Of a DNA stretch of 15,762 nt, positions 6,322 to 13,444 are shown one piece after another. The position numbers and the translations under genes are program-made. The notes under the pieces are model-generated. The model had not been told where the DNA came from. It saw nothing but the letters and a program-made list of their open reading frames with translations, and ran no database searches. Source of the stretch: Planctomycetaceae bacterium (GTDB taxonomy: Bacteria; Planctomycetota; Planctomycetia; Planctomycetales; Planctomycetaceae); assembly GCA_947463775.1 (NCBI GenBank), contig CANHVD010000054.1, forward strand, positions 1 through 15,762, given 5' to 3'. How positions within the stretch are numbered: position 1 is the first letter of the stretch; the number at the start of each line of letters is the position of its first letter.

Positions 6322-8946
6322 ATGCCGGCAAACCTAAATCTTTCAGGGTCGTTCGTTCTCCAGACCAGAGTCATGTGGCTTGCCACGGCTTTGCTGTTGA
6401 CGATCAACGACCATTTGTGGGGGCAGGCTGCCATCGAGATTCCTACGCTGGTTTTCTCCATTGATGAGAACAGCGAAGCGGGGACTGAAGTTGGTGCGTT
6501 GGCGGAGCTTTATCCGGAACTCAATCGTTTTCGCTTGTCGAGTCGATCTCGATCGACATTGTTTCACGTTCATCCCGATACGGGTGTGATTTCAACCCGA
6601 GACGGTGCAAAGCTTGATTTTGAAAAACGATCAACAATTAACCTGACGATCATCGCTGATATTCGCGAGGAACAGGAAGACCCTTACCTTGCCGAGTTTG
6701 CCGAATCCCTTCGCGACGAAGGGTTTTCATCGAGAACTCTTTCCCGACTGATTCCACTGGAACAACGTATCCAGGTTCAGGTATTGGTACGCGATGTCCG
6801 GGAAGCTGACGAAGTCCCTGCTGCCGTTGATGGGCTAGCGGTTAATCCTTCTGTTGAAGCTGCGATCACTGAGAGTGGTTCGAAAGATTTCGTGACGCCA
6901 GAGTTGGTGACGCCTGCGAAGGAATTGCCTCTCTCTGTGACATCGCCGCCTGCGACGCAATTGGTGACACCTGAATCAAATGTTGATATCGAGAGAATGC
7001 AGACTCGGGAAGCAGAGGTTTCTGGTGTACCAGAGCCTTTGATGGCTGCGGAAGACATCTCTACTTCATCGGAGCCTGAGGTGCCGATGCCTACAGATGT
7101 GCCTTCAGTGCTTCCTGAGCCGTCCGATGCGAATCGCAAGACGCTGGCCCTGTCAGGATCATCGGGCCAGGGTGTGCTTCAATTGAATACTGCGACTGCC
7201 GACGGCAGCGGAAATCTCACTCCGAACTCTACTGAGTCAGGAGCTGATCAGGCGCTGACGACTGCAGAAGGCGAAGAAGCTGAAATTGTCGTGCATCCAC
7301 AGAGGACATTCCTGTTGCGCAGCATGGTGAGCCTGTTCATCGTTTTGGGAACAGCCTATCTGTTGCGTCATCGCTGGAAGGATTTCAGGAAGTCGTTGCC
7401 ACAGCCTCATGAAGAGAAAGTGACTGAGCAGACGACGCCGAAAGAGCAGGATGTTTCCGCCGTCGAAACATCTCAGGAAGAGCTGAAGGCTGCTGATGCG
7501 TTTGTTACGGAGCCTATTCTGGATGAAGTGTTCCCCCAGTTCGAGCAGACACTAAAGTCCGTCATCGCACAAAAAGCTGACGAGGATCAAGGCGCAGCGT
7601 TTGATCCGGAATCACTGATTGATGATGATTACTTCAATGACGCAGACGACCTGCAATCACTCAAGGCAAAGAATGCCAGACTGGGTGATCGGCTGGAGAC
7701 GCTTGCTGGCTCTGTCGAGTCTGCTCCGCAGGAGCGACTGCCGATTGATGAACTCCTGACAGAGACGGCGTCGCTATACGGTCGATCGGCAATAGCACGG
7801 CCCGAGGAACGTTCGTTGTTTGCCGCGGACATCTCCCGCGATCAGGATCGTGAAGTCGTGGAGGGATCGAGGCGGGAAGACCGTTCTGATTTCGCTCATA
7901 GCCCTACTCCACATTCGCTCTTTGATGACAATGCTGCATCACCGGCGGAACCTCGCTGGAGTTCCGACTGGCCCGGCTATTCGGAAGAGAAACCGGGCAT
8001 TGCAGGTCCAACGCCAACGACCGAAACGGTTGCCGCGTTGGCTCCGGATTCAAATTCAGTTGAGGACCTTGAGACAACCGATGATAAGATTGCCAGTCTG
8101 CGGAATGAGCTGGCGGACTTGTTTGCGATCCAGAAGAAGGCTCAAGCATCGGAAGCCAAAGGAGTCGTCCTCGCTGATCCAGTCGTTCAGGAAACACCTG
8201 ACACCGAAGACAGTACGAATAAGCCAGAGTCCTGCCCGGAGGAAACGCATCTGGAGTCCGTTGCTCAGTACTTGAGTCAGTTACTGGAGCGATCGAAGAA
8301 GGAAGAGGCGGCTGACGCAATCTTTGTGGACCGCAGAAAAGTCGGTGAGAAAACGCCGGGGAAATGGGATGGTGTTGATCGTCGCGGAGGTCAGAAGGCA
8401 AAGGCTCCTGTAAAATCTTACATTGAGTCTTACATGAGTGAGCATGCCGGTGAGCTGTCTCAGGATTCTGCCACAAAGAAATCTTCGGAAGCATCCTTAG
8501 ACGAGACAGCTTCGCCTGAGGAACTTAGGCCGCCAGTCGAAAGAAGGCCGGTTGACGTTCAGGCAATTCGCCAGCACATGAATTCATTTCGCAATGTCGC
8601 TTCAACCTCCCTGGAACATGCCCTGGCATCTCATCGCATTCGTCAGGCCAAAGGTAAGGTGGCGGGGAGAACAACACTCGTCATTGGGCTGACTGTGGTC
8701 TCGGTGCTGGCGATCGCTACCAACTCGGCCATGAAGATCTACTTCCCTTCGCTGGGCTGGCTCATGGGATTGATCGTTTGTCTGTCCATTGCTGAGCTGA
8801 TCCTTCGAGTAGAGGCCATTCGGAGAAATCGCCGTGAACTTCGTTATAGAATTCTGGACTCCGCAAAGAAGGTCGGCGAATGGTCTGATAAAAGAGATGT
8901 CGATCGAGTTGCCGCGGCTGAAGATGCTCCCGTGACCTTATCCTGA
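6322..8946 (+). CDS. Large membrane protein with one cadherin-like domain and a long acidic region
   Basis: An 874-residue protein of unknown function. Residues 1-37 look like a signal peptide (core VMWLATALLLTI). About 43-165 read as a single cadherin-like domain: VFSIDENSEAGTEVGAL, LFHVHPDTGVIST, LDFEKRSTINLTIIAD, and a closing VQVLVRDVREADEVP. The LDFE and final DVxEADEVP match calcium-site positions of cadherins, though the last motif is altered, and about 35 extra residues sit before the last strand. A Thr/Pro/Glu-rich linker leads to a membrane helix at about 332-349. A long acidic, probably disordered part with EExL/DDLQSLKAKNARL-type helices follows, and two more helices lie at about 784-803 and 809-830, before a basic tail. 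The expected topology is cadherin domain outside the inner membrane and the acidic part inside. The start at 6322 lacks a Shine-Dalgarno site; ATG 6373 is an alternative and would still keep the hydrophobic core. Confidence 0.8.
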   Translation: MPANLNLSGSFVLQTRVMWLATALLLTINDHLWGQAAIEIPTLVFSIDENSEAGTEVGALAELYPELNRFRLSSRSRSTLFHVHPDTGVISTRDGAKLDFEKRSTINLTIIADIREEQEDPYLAEFAESLRDEGFSSRTLSRLIPLEQRIQVQVLVRDVREADEVPAAVDGLAVNPSVEAAITESGSKDFVTPELVTPAKELPLSVTSPPATQLVTPESNVDIERMQTREAEVSGVPEPLMAAEDISTSSEPEVPMPTDVPSVLPEPSDANRKTLALSGSSGQGVLQLNTATADGSGNLTPNSTESGADQALTTAEGEEAEIVVHPQRTFLLRSMVSLFIVLGTAYLLRHRWKDFRKSLPQPHEEKVTEQTTPKEQDVSAVETSQEELKAADAFVTEPILDEVFPQFEQTLKSVIAQKADEDQGAAFDPESLIDDDYFNDADDLQSLKAKNARLGDRLETLAGSVESAPQERLPIDELLTETASLYGRSAIARPEERSLFAADISRDQDREVVEGSRREDRSDFAHSPTPHSLFDDNAASPAEPRWSSDWPGYSEEKPGIAGPTPTTETVAALAPDSNSVEDLETTDDKIASLRNELADLFAIQKKAQASEAKGVVLADPVVQETPDTEDSTNKPESCPEETHLESVAQYLSQLLERSKKEEAADAIFVDRRKVGEKTPGKWDGVDRRGGQKAKAPVKSYIESYMSEHAGELSQDSATKKSSEASLDETASPEELRPPVERRPVDVQAIRQHMNSFRNVASTSLEHALASHRIRQAKGKVAGRTTLVIGLTVVSVLAIATNSAMKIYFPSLGWLMGLIVCLSIAELILRVEAIRRNRRELRYRILDSAKKVGEWSDKRDVDRVAAAEDAPVTLS

Positions 8947-8954
8947 TTCAGGAT
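8940..8954. repeat. Dyad spanning the stop codon of the cadherin-like gene
   Basis: ATCCTGA and TCAGGAT are complementary around a single central T, with the stop codon TGA inside the left arm. As a hairpin only the outer 5 bp would pair. It may be part of a transcript-end structure together with the hairpin at 8994-9010. Confidence 0.35.
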
Positions 8955-8993
8955 CGGAGCCGCCTGCAGACACAACAACGAACATGCTAAAAG

Positions 8994-9010
8994 ATGGGCA
9001 TCCTGCCCAT
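8994..9010. terminator. Hairpin between convergent genes, possible terminator
   Basis: ATGGGCA and TGCCCAT form a perfect 7-bp stem with a TCC loop. It sits between the stop of the cadherin-like gene and the stop of the aminotransferase gene on the other strand, a typical place for a shared terminator. There is no T-run after it; an AAAA just before it would read as a short T-run on the minus strand. Confidence 0.45.
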
Positions 9011-9065
9011 TGGAACGCAGCCAAAGAGCCCGTCAGACAAGAATGTCCAACGTGCATTCCGTGAA

Positions 9066-10253
9066 CTACTTAAGAAACTTCTCGATCGCATCAAGACCAC
9101 GGGTCAGTGACTCCATTGACGCGGCAAAGCTCAGGCGAACATAGCCGGGAGCACCGAACGCGTCGCCGCTGACGAGAGCCACGTGGGCTCGTTCCAGCAA
9201 TGCAGTGCAGAAATCCGTTGCATTGGTCACCGGTTCGCCACCGCCGACGGGCTTGCCGAAGTAGCTGCTGACGTTGAAGAACACGTAGAATGCTCCGCCT
9301 GGTTCAGCGAAGCTCAACCCCGGGATCGCTCGCATTCGCGCGGAAACATAATCACGGCGCTTTGCAAATTCTTCGCACATTTCGGCCACGCATTCCTGTG
9401 GTCCGTTCAGAGCTGCCAGAGCTGCGTACTGAGAAACGCTGCAGGGGTTCGAAGTCTGCTGACTCTGCAACTTGTTGATTGCGCTGCTGACGTTTTCCGG
9501 AGCCAGCGTCCAGCCGATTCGCCAGCCGGTCATCGCATACGCTTTGCTGACACCGTTAACGATGACGGTTCGCTTCTTCACTTCTTCGCCGAACGAAGCA
9601 AACGAGCGGAAAGTGTGCCCGCTGTAGATCAACTTGTCGTAGATCTCGTCAGAAAGAACGATGATGTCCTTTTCAACAGCGACTTTGGCAAGACCTTCCA
9701 GCATGTCGACGGGATACACGCCACCCGTTGGGTTGCTTGGGCTGTTCAGCATCATCAGGCGAGTCTTTGGAGTAATCGCCTTTCGGAACTGCTCTGGTGA
9801 AAGACAGAAACCGTCCTTCTCTTTTGTTTCAACCAGTACCGGCTTTGCACCAACAAGTTCTACAAGGGCGGAGTAGCTGACCCAGTATGGCGTTGGAATG
9901 ATGACTTCATCGCCGGGCTCGCAGCAAGCGACGAGAACATTATGCAGGCAGTGTTTGGCTCCGTTGGAGATCGTGACTTCCGACGGCTTGTAGCTGACTC
10001 CGTGGTCGCGCTTGAACGCATCGCAGATTGCCTGCTTGAGTTCAGCAATTCCGGTCGCCGCTGTGTAGCGAGTGTGTCCGGCATCCATCGCAACTTTGGC
10101 GGCTTCGCGAATGTGCTGCGGAGTGATGAAGTCTGGTTCACCGACTGTAAACTCCAGCACGTCGATGCCTTTACTTCGCAGCTCACGCGCTTTCGCGGCG
10201 GCGGCCAGAGTTTCAGACGGCTTCAGATTGTTTACAAGTTCGGAAGTGTGCAT
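9066..10253 (-). CDS. aspC: Pyridoxal-phosphate class I aminotransferase, aspartate/prephenate type
   Basis: A 395-residue cytosolic enzyme of fold-type I, aminotransferase class I, subgroup I-beta; it transfers amino groups between amino acids and 2-oxo acids, most likely aspartate with 2-oxoglutarate, and some relatives also act on prephenate. Visible marks: VGEPDF (37-42), RYTAATG (62-68), N174 in NSPSNPTGG, D202 in SDEIY (pairs with the cofactor pyridine nitrogen), the Schiff-base lysine K237 in NGVSKAYAMTGWR, R245 in the same stretch, and R373 in YVRLSFA, which binds the substrate carboxylate. Length and motifs are complete. The ATG at 10253 gives the usual family start (MHTSELVNNLKPSETLA); the frame is open to a TTG at 10319 but the extra residues do not look native. 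It stands alone on its strand, so no operon partner helps to decide the substrate. Confidence 0.93.
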   Translation of the reverse strand: MHTSELVNNLKPSETLAAAAKARELRSKGIDVLEFTVGEPDFITPQHIREAAKVAMDAGHTRYTAATGIAELKQAICDAFKRDHGVSYKPSEVTISNGAKHCLHNVLVACCEPGDEVIIPTPYWVSYSALVELVGAKPVLVETKEKDGFCLSPEQFRKAITPKTRLMMLNSPSNPTGGVYPVDMLEGLAKVAVEKDIIVLSDEIYDKLIYSGHTFRSFASFGEEVKKRTVIVNGVSKAYAMTGWRIGWTLAPENVSSAINKLQSQQTSNPCSVSQYAALAALNGPQECVAEMCEEFAKRRDYVSARMRAIPGLSFAEPGGAFYVFFNVSSYFGKPVGGGEPVTNATDFCTALLERAHVALVSGDAFGAPGYVRLSFAASMESLTRGLDAIEKFLK

Positions 10254-10648
10254 GGTAGTTTGTGGGAAAGGGTGAAGATGTAGTTCAGGGTCACGTGTAT
10301 TGTTTCTGAAGCGAAACAAACCGGGTCAACAAAGTCGAGACCGCTCCTATTGAAGTCAGGTTTGCGACCTTCGAGTCCGCTTTTTCCGGTGGTCCGGTCA
10401 GCTTTCACAGTGCCAGAGTCTAGTAATGAACAGGACCTTTCGAAAAATCGGCCTTCGTCTGTTGTGGGATTTCTCAGAAATCTGCCGGGAAATTCACGGG
10501 GGTTACACCTTTAGGTCCGTTTCTACGGGTCCGAAGGTGACGAATTCGTGTCAAACCGGGATCTGACGAAAGCATCTGACACTGCGGATGGCTATCTTTC
10601 GCAGAAAATAATGCAGGATCGAGTACTGTTTTCCAAAAATCCACAGCC
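10254..10648. other. Divergent intergenic region, no supported gene
   Basis: These 395 bases separate the aminotransferase and queE starts and should hold the promoters of both. A small frame at 10426-10566 (46 codons, MNRTFRKIGLRLLWDFSEIC and on) has no recognisable features and was not accepted. GGTCCG occurs three times (near 10391, 10514 and 10529). The short element at 10337-10357 has an inverted relative downstream of queE. No riboswitch for a 7-deazaguanine could be recognised. Confidence 0.6.
10337..10357 (-). repeat. Short repeat element, copy 1 (GACTTC-GGAG-CGGTCTC type)
   Basis: On the minus strand the element reads GACTTCAATAGGAG then CGGTCTC. On the plus strand downstream of queE (11551-11572) the same pattern occurs with two substitutions and one extra T. 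The two copies point towards each other across queE. Confidence 0.5.
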
Positions 10649-11326
10649 GTGCAGATCGCCGAAATTTTTGAATCTATTCAGGGTGAAGGACCGTGGGCCG
10701 GAACACAATCGTTGTTCATCCGGACCTCAGGATGCAACCTGCGCTGTTGGTTCTGTGATACGCCATACACATCATGGAAGCCGGAAGGCACCGCCTGGTC
10801 GCTGGATCAACTGGCTCGACGTGTCGCTGAGTGCTCGGCACCGGATGTGGTTCTGACCGGTGGTGAACCGATGCTGGTCCCGGATTTGGTGGCGCTGACA
10901 AAGAAGTGCCATGAGTTGGGACGACGAGTCACCATCGAGACGGCTGGCACTGTCGATCAGCCGGTTGAGTGCGACCTGATGGCGATCAGTCCAAAGCTCA
11001 GCAATTCCGTTCCTGACGATCCCCAGTGGCGTGATCGGCATGAGCAGGCAAGATTTCGGCCTGAGGTGATACGCACACTGTTGTCTCGCTATCGCTGCAT
11101 CCTGAAGTTTGTCATTGATCGTCCTGAGGATGTCGAAGAAGTCATTCGCTGGATGTCAGAGATTCCTGAAGCAGAGCCTGATATCGTTTGGCTGATGCCG
11201 CAGGCCAGAACACGAGAACAACTGTCAGAGAAGTCCGATTGGCTGTGTCGACTCGCGCGGCGGCATGGTTTCAATTATTCATCTCGTCTGCATATTGAGA
11301 TGTTCGGCAACGTCCGCGGCACATAG
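10649..11326 (+). CDS. queE: 7-carboxy-7-deazaguanine synthase (radical SAM)
   Basis: A 225-residue radical SAM enzyme that turns 6-carboxy-5,6,7,8-tetrahydropterin into 7-carboxy-7-deazaguanine, a step in making queuosine (and other 7-deazaguanines) for tRNA. The start AEIFESIQGEGPWAGTQSLF is typical of QueE. The iron-sulfur cluster cysteines C29, C33 and C36 lie in SGCNLRCWFCDTPYTSW (CxxxCxxC), and the SAM-binding GGEP is at 71-74. CILKFVID and LMPQART further on also match the family, and the length is normal. The start codon is GTG at 10649, the only usable start between it and an in-frame stop at 10577; there is no Shine-Dalgarno site. The genes for QueC, QueD and QueF are not in the window, so the pathway is scattered here. 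Confidence 0.95.
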   Translation: MQIAEIFESIQGEGPWAGTQSLFIRTSGCNLRCWFCDTPYTSWKPEGTAWSLDQLARRVAECSAPDVVLTGGEPMLVPDLVALTKKCHELGRRVTIETAGTVDQPVECDLMAISPKLSNSVPDDPQWRDRHEQARFRPEVIRTLLSRYRCILKFVIDRPEDVEEVIRWMSEIPEAEPDIVWLMPQARTREQLSEKSDWLCRLARRHGFNYSSRLHIEMFGNVRGT

Positions 11327-11451
11327 TTCGCGTGATTATCCCGGCTGTCACGACCAATCGAACAAGGCTGCGGCTTCGGTTTTGGGGTTCTGACTGCTGT
11401 TAGCCGGCACGCGTTAGCGGTTTGATTGGTTTGTCGTGTGTTGAGCGTATT

Positions 11452-11517
11452 CGTTTAACGGCGTGCGTCAGGCGTAGGCGAATTCGTCTAACGACGCCAG
11501 CGGCTGGCCGTTAAACA
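11452..11517. repeat. GTTTAACGGC palindromic repeat, diverged copy
   Basis: The outer 10 bases of each arm, GTTTAACGGC (11453-11462) and GCCGTTAAAC (11507-11516), are perfect complements. The left 24 bases match the left arm at 15511-15534 in 20 positions, and the right 23 bases (11495-11517) match the right arm at 15575-15597 in 20 positions. The middle parts differ. It is therefore a second, decayed member of the same family. Confidence 0.75.
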
Positions 11518-11550
11518 ATGAACGCAATAGGCCGTTAACGTCCGATTTGC

Positions 11551-11572
11551 GACTTCGATTGGAGTCGGTCTC
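11551..11572 (+). repeat. Short repeat element, copy 2 (GACTTC-GGAG-CGGTCTC type)
   Basis: GACTTCGATTGGAG, then T, then CGGTCTC. It is the inverted relative of the element at 10337-10357, and both are followed on their own strand within a few bases by TTTGT. Confidence 0.5.
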
Positions 11573-11606
11573 TTTTGTCTCAGCCGTCGTGGGCAATGCC
11601 GGCTAA

Positions 11607-11837
11607 CGGCTCCGAAAAACTTGTTTCTCGTGCGATAATGGCTGGGTCAACAAGAATTTCAGACAAACTCCACCCGGAGAATCCTCTTTCGAGCCTGAAA
11701 AAGTTCGTGAGCGGCAACGTCAGAAATTTCAGCAACTGCTTGCCATTGCTCGCCCGGAAGCGGACAATTCGCACCAACCTGCGGGGAGTCGTCAGGAACT
11801 CCGGCAGTGTATAATCAACTTGGCAGGGCCTCTGTGA
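11607..11837 (+). pseudogene. Possible remnant or start-less reading frame ending on the next start codon
   Basis: The frame runs from just after an in-frame TAA (11604-11606) to TGA at 11835-11837, about 76 codons, with no ATG, GTG or TTG. Its translation contains SSFEPEKVRERQRQKF then QQLLAIARPEAD, which looks like a charged helical protein end. The TGA shares its last base with the ATG of the secreted-protein gene (TGATG), the usual form of translational coupling. It may be the end of a decayed gene or a gene with a rare start, or it may be chance. A competing frame from ATG 11638 to TAA 11814 gives a very basic, unconvincing product. Confidence 0.3.
11810..11815 (+). promoter_or_regulatory. 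Candidate -10 box for the secreted-protein gene
   Basis: A perfect TATAAT lies 21 bases before the ATG at 11837. The sequence 16-18 bases upstream (around AGTCGT) does not resemble a -35 box, so the promoter would be weak or the match fortuitous. Transcription would start about 15 bases before the ATG. Confidence 0.35.
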
Positions 11838-13369
11838 TGTATTCGATGACTCGATGGTCAATCATCCTTGTGCTCCTCATGCCCGTACTCATTTGGCCTG
11901 CGAACGAAGTTTACGCAGACGAGGATTCGCTGTTTCTGCAGATCGGAAAGATGATCGGCGGTGCGGTCCGTGGCGAAGCTGAGCCTGACGTTGCTGTTCG
12001 AGCGATGCCGGCGAACGAAGCTGTTCTCAAGCCCGGTGAACAGGATCGGCAGGACTTCCAGAAACGGATTCAAGCCTACAGTGATACCGTCGAAGCTTGG
12101 GTAAGTTCCACTTGTGAGGTTTCCGAAGAGCAGAAAGGTCGGCTGAAGGAAATCTTTGCTGCTCAGGTGGCCAGTGCCATTGAAGCATTCGGCAAAGGTC
12201 AGGATCCCAATCAACAGAATCGGCCCTTCCCGAAAACCTTTGTGCTGCTGTTTACTCGCAAAGAAGGAATCGCGTCTAAGTTTTCGGAGAACATTTTTCG
12301 GACTCTGCGAAAAGATTTTTTGACGCCCGAGCAAATCGCGAAGTTGGATCCGGCATTAGCTGAGCGTGAGACGTTTCATCGCGAGGCCTATATCAATTTT
12401 GTGGTGTCGATGATTGATAAAGAACTCTTCCTGGCCACAGCGCAGCGTGACGCTCTGCGAGCGCATTTACATGAGCGGAAGAAGGCCATTACGCATCCCA
12501 TGTATTCGTTCCAGCCACAGGATTACTATCTGCCATACGAGTCCCCGTCGACGCTTCTTTCAAGTGTTCCCGGCAAGAGTATTCTGGATCCTCCGCAGAA
12601 GAAGAGACTGGCGGATCTCACCGGCACCGATCCGAATATTCAGCACGTTAGCTTTCAGGCGGAAGAGGGTGTTGAGGGTTGGTACAAAAAAATGCATCAA
12701 CTCGGGTCAAAGCAGCGGGAACTTTATCTGCGAGCTGCAGCGGTGCGAATTGCGTGGTATCAGAAGGAACTGCAGCTTTCTCCCGAGCAAGTCGACCACC
12801 TTACGATTGCCAGCAAAGGTGCGGCAATTCGAGCGTTGGCCGACTGGAAGGAGAGCACCGAGCAGACATTCGAGCAAATGCAGCAGCATCTGGCTCAGGC
12901 AGGCGGCAATTTTGGATTTGGAGCCAACCCAATTGATACAAGGGCCATCGACCAAAATGAGATCTGGTCAGAAGCTTTGAAGACGATGACAGAAGGAACG
13001 TCCAATGGCGGGATGATCGAGCGAGCCGCCTCCCTGAAAGCTTGCAGGATCGCATCTCTGCTGGCTTTGTTTGATGAAGAGTTGTGGCTGACTCCGGATC
13101 AACGCAAAGCATTGGTGTCGCAGTTCGAAAAATCCGTCCCGGAATCAGAACAGTCGCTTCAATATCAGGACTATATCCGCGAAATCGTGTTGATGGCTCA
13201 TCCGCTGTTCCTGACCAACGAAAAGAAACGCAATGAAGTTCTTACGCCGTCTCAGCAGGAAGTCTGGAAGGTCATGCAATCCTTCTTTAACTACCAGAAT
13301 CAGAACAACTATGTGCAAATCCAGTTGAGAAACAACAACGGCAATTTCGGGTTTCAGATCGGACAGTAG
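11837..13369 (+). CDS. Secreted helical protein of unknown function
   Basis: A 510-residue protein with a clear signal peptide (core WSIILVLLMPVLIW, cleavage expected after VYA at 27). I do not recognise the family. The mature part is mostly helical and charged, and a short word of the type L-T/S-P-x-Q recurs at helix starts (FLTPEQIAKLDP, LQLSPEQVDHL, LWLTPDQRKAL, VLTPSQQEVW). The same kind of word marks the LTxxQ motif of Spy/CpxP periplasmic proteins, but no close match is claimed. The C-terminus is Asn/Gln-rich (YQNQNNYVQIQLRNNNGNFG). ATG 11837 is chosen because it places the signal peptide correctly and has an AGGG about 9 bases before it; a GTG at 11807 in frame would add 10 polar residues. 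The moxR gene follows 75 bases later on the same strand, so joint transcription is possible. Confidence 0.85.
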   Translation: MYSMTRWSIILVLLMPVLIWPANEVYADEDSLFLQIGKMIGGAVRGEAEPDVAVRAMPANEAVLKPGEQDRQDFQKRIQAYSDTVEAWVSSTCEVSEEQKGRLKEIFAAQVASAIEAFGKGQDPNQQNRPFPKTFVLLFTRKEGIASKFSENIFRTLRKDFLTPEQIAKLDPALAERETFHREAYINFVVSMIDKELFLATAQRDALRAHLHERKKAITHPMYSFQPQDYYLPYESPSTLLSSVPGKSILDPPQKKRLADLTGTDPNIQHVSFQAEEGVEGWYKKMHQLGSKQRELYLRAAAVRIAWYQKELQLSPEQVDHLTIASKGAAIRALADWKESTEQTFEQMQQHLAQAGGNFGFGANPIDTRAIDQNEIWSEALKTMTEGTSNGGMIERAASLKACRIASLLALFDEELWLTPDQRKALVSQFEKSVPESEQSLQYQDYIREIVLMAHPLFLTNEKKRNEVLTPSQQEVWKVMQSFFNYQNQNNYVQIQLRNNNGNFGFQIGQ

Positions 13370-13433
13370 CTGCATTTTTCCAGATCACGCGTGGAGCCAG
13401 TCTCCTCCGGACAACAGTAATCACAGACCATTG

Positions 13434-13439
13434 ACAGGA
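13434..13439 (+). promoter_or_regulatory. Ribosome binding site of moxR
   Basis: ACAGGAAACCG precedes the ATG at 13445, with AGGA five to six bases away. It is one of the few good Shine-Dalgarno sites in the window and fixes the moxR start. Confidence 0.65.
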
Positions 13440-13444
13440 AACCG

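Larger units (their letters stand above)
11399..11607. mobile_element. Possible MITE-like element bounded by 11-bp perfect inverted repeats
   Basis: GTTAGCCGGCA (11399-11409) and TGCCGGCTAAC (11597-11607) are perfect complements, 187 bases apart. Between them lie a nested palindromic repeat (11452-11517), another GGCCGTTAACG word (11530-11540) and a short repeat element (11551-11572). No target-site duplication is visible and there is no transposase, so this could also be a chance pairing of two repeat fragments. Confidence 0.3.
11327..11836. other. Repeat-rich intergenic region
   Basis: The 510 bases between queE and the secreted-protein gene are dominated up to about 11610 by inverted and direct repeats (see the repeat entries), including GTTAGC twice (11399-11404 and 11413-11418) and several TTAACGGC/GCCGTTAA words. 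From 11607 to 11837 one frame without a start codon looks protein-like and ends on the next gene's start. A perfect TATAAT lies at 11810-11815. Confidence 0.6.

Noticed and set aside
7904..8494. 196-codon minus-strand frame inside the cadherin-like gene
   Set aside because: The plus-strand frame is continuous over 874 codons with signal peptide and helices; the antisense product has no recognisable features.
10426..10566. 46-codon frame upstream of queE
   Set aside because: No Shine-Dalgarno site, no domain, and no coupling to queE; it is no longer than chance frames in this base composition.
10320..10648. A preQ1-type riboswitch in front of queE
   Set aside because: The small pseudoknot layout and A-rich tail of that class could not be found; only short repeats of GGTCCG are visible.
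10548..10856. 102-codon plus-strand frame overlapping the start of queE
   Set aside because: It runs into queE in another frame, and the QueE cluster cysteines and family start are clear in the accepted frame.
11580..11861. 93-codon minus-strand frame downstream of queE
   Set aside because: It overlaps the start and signal peptide of the secreted-protein gene on the plus strand and has no recognisable features.
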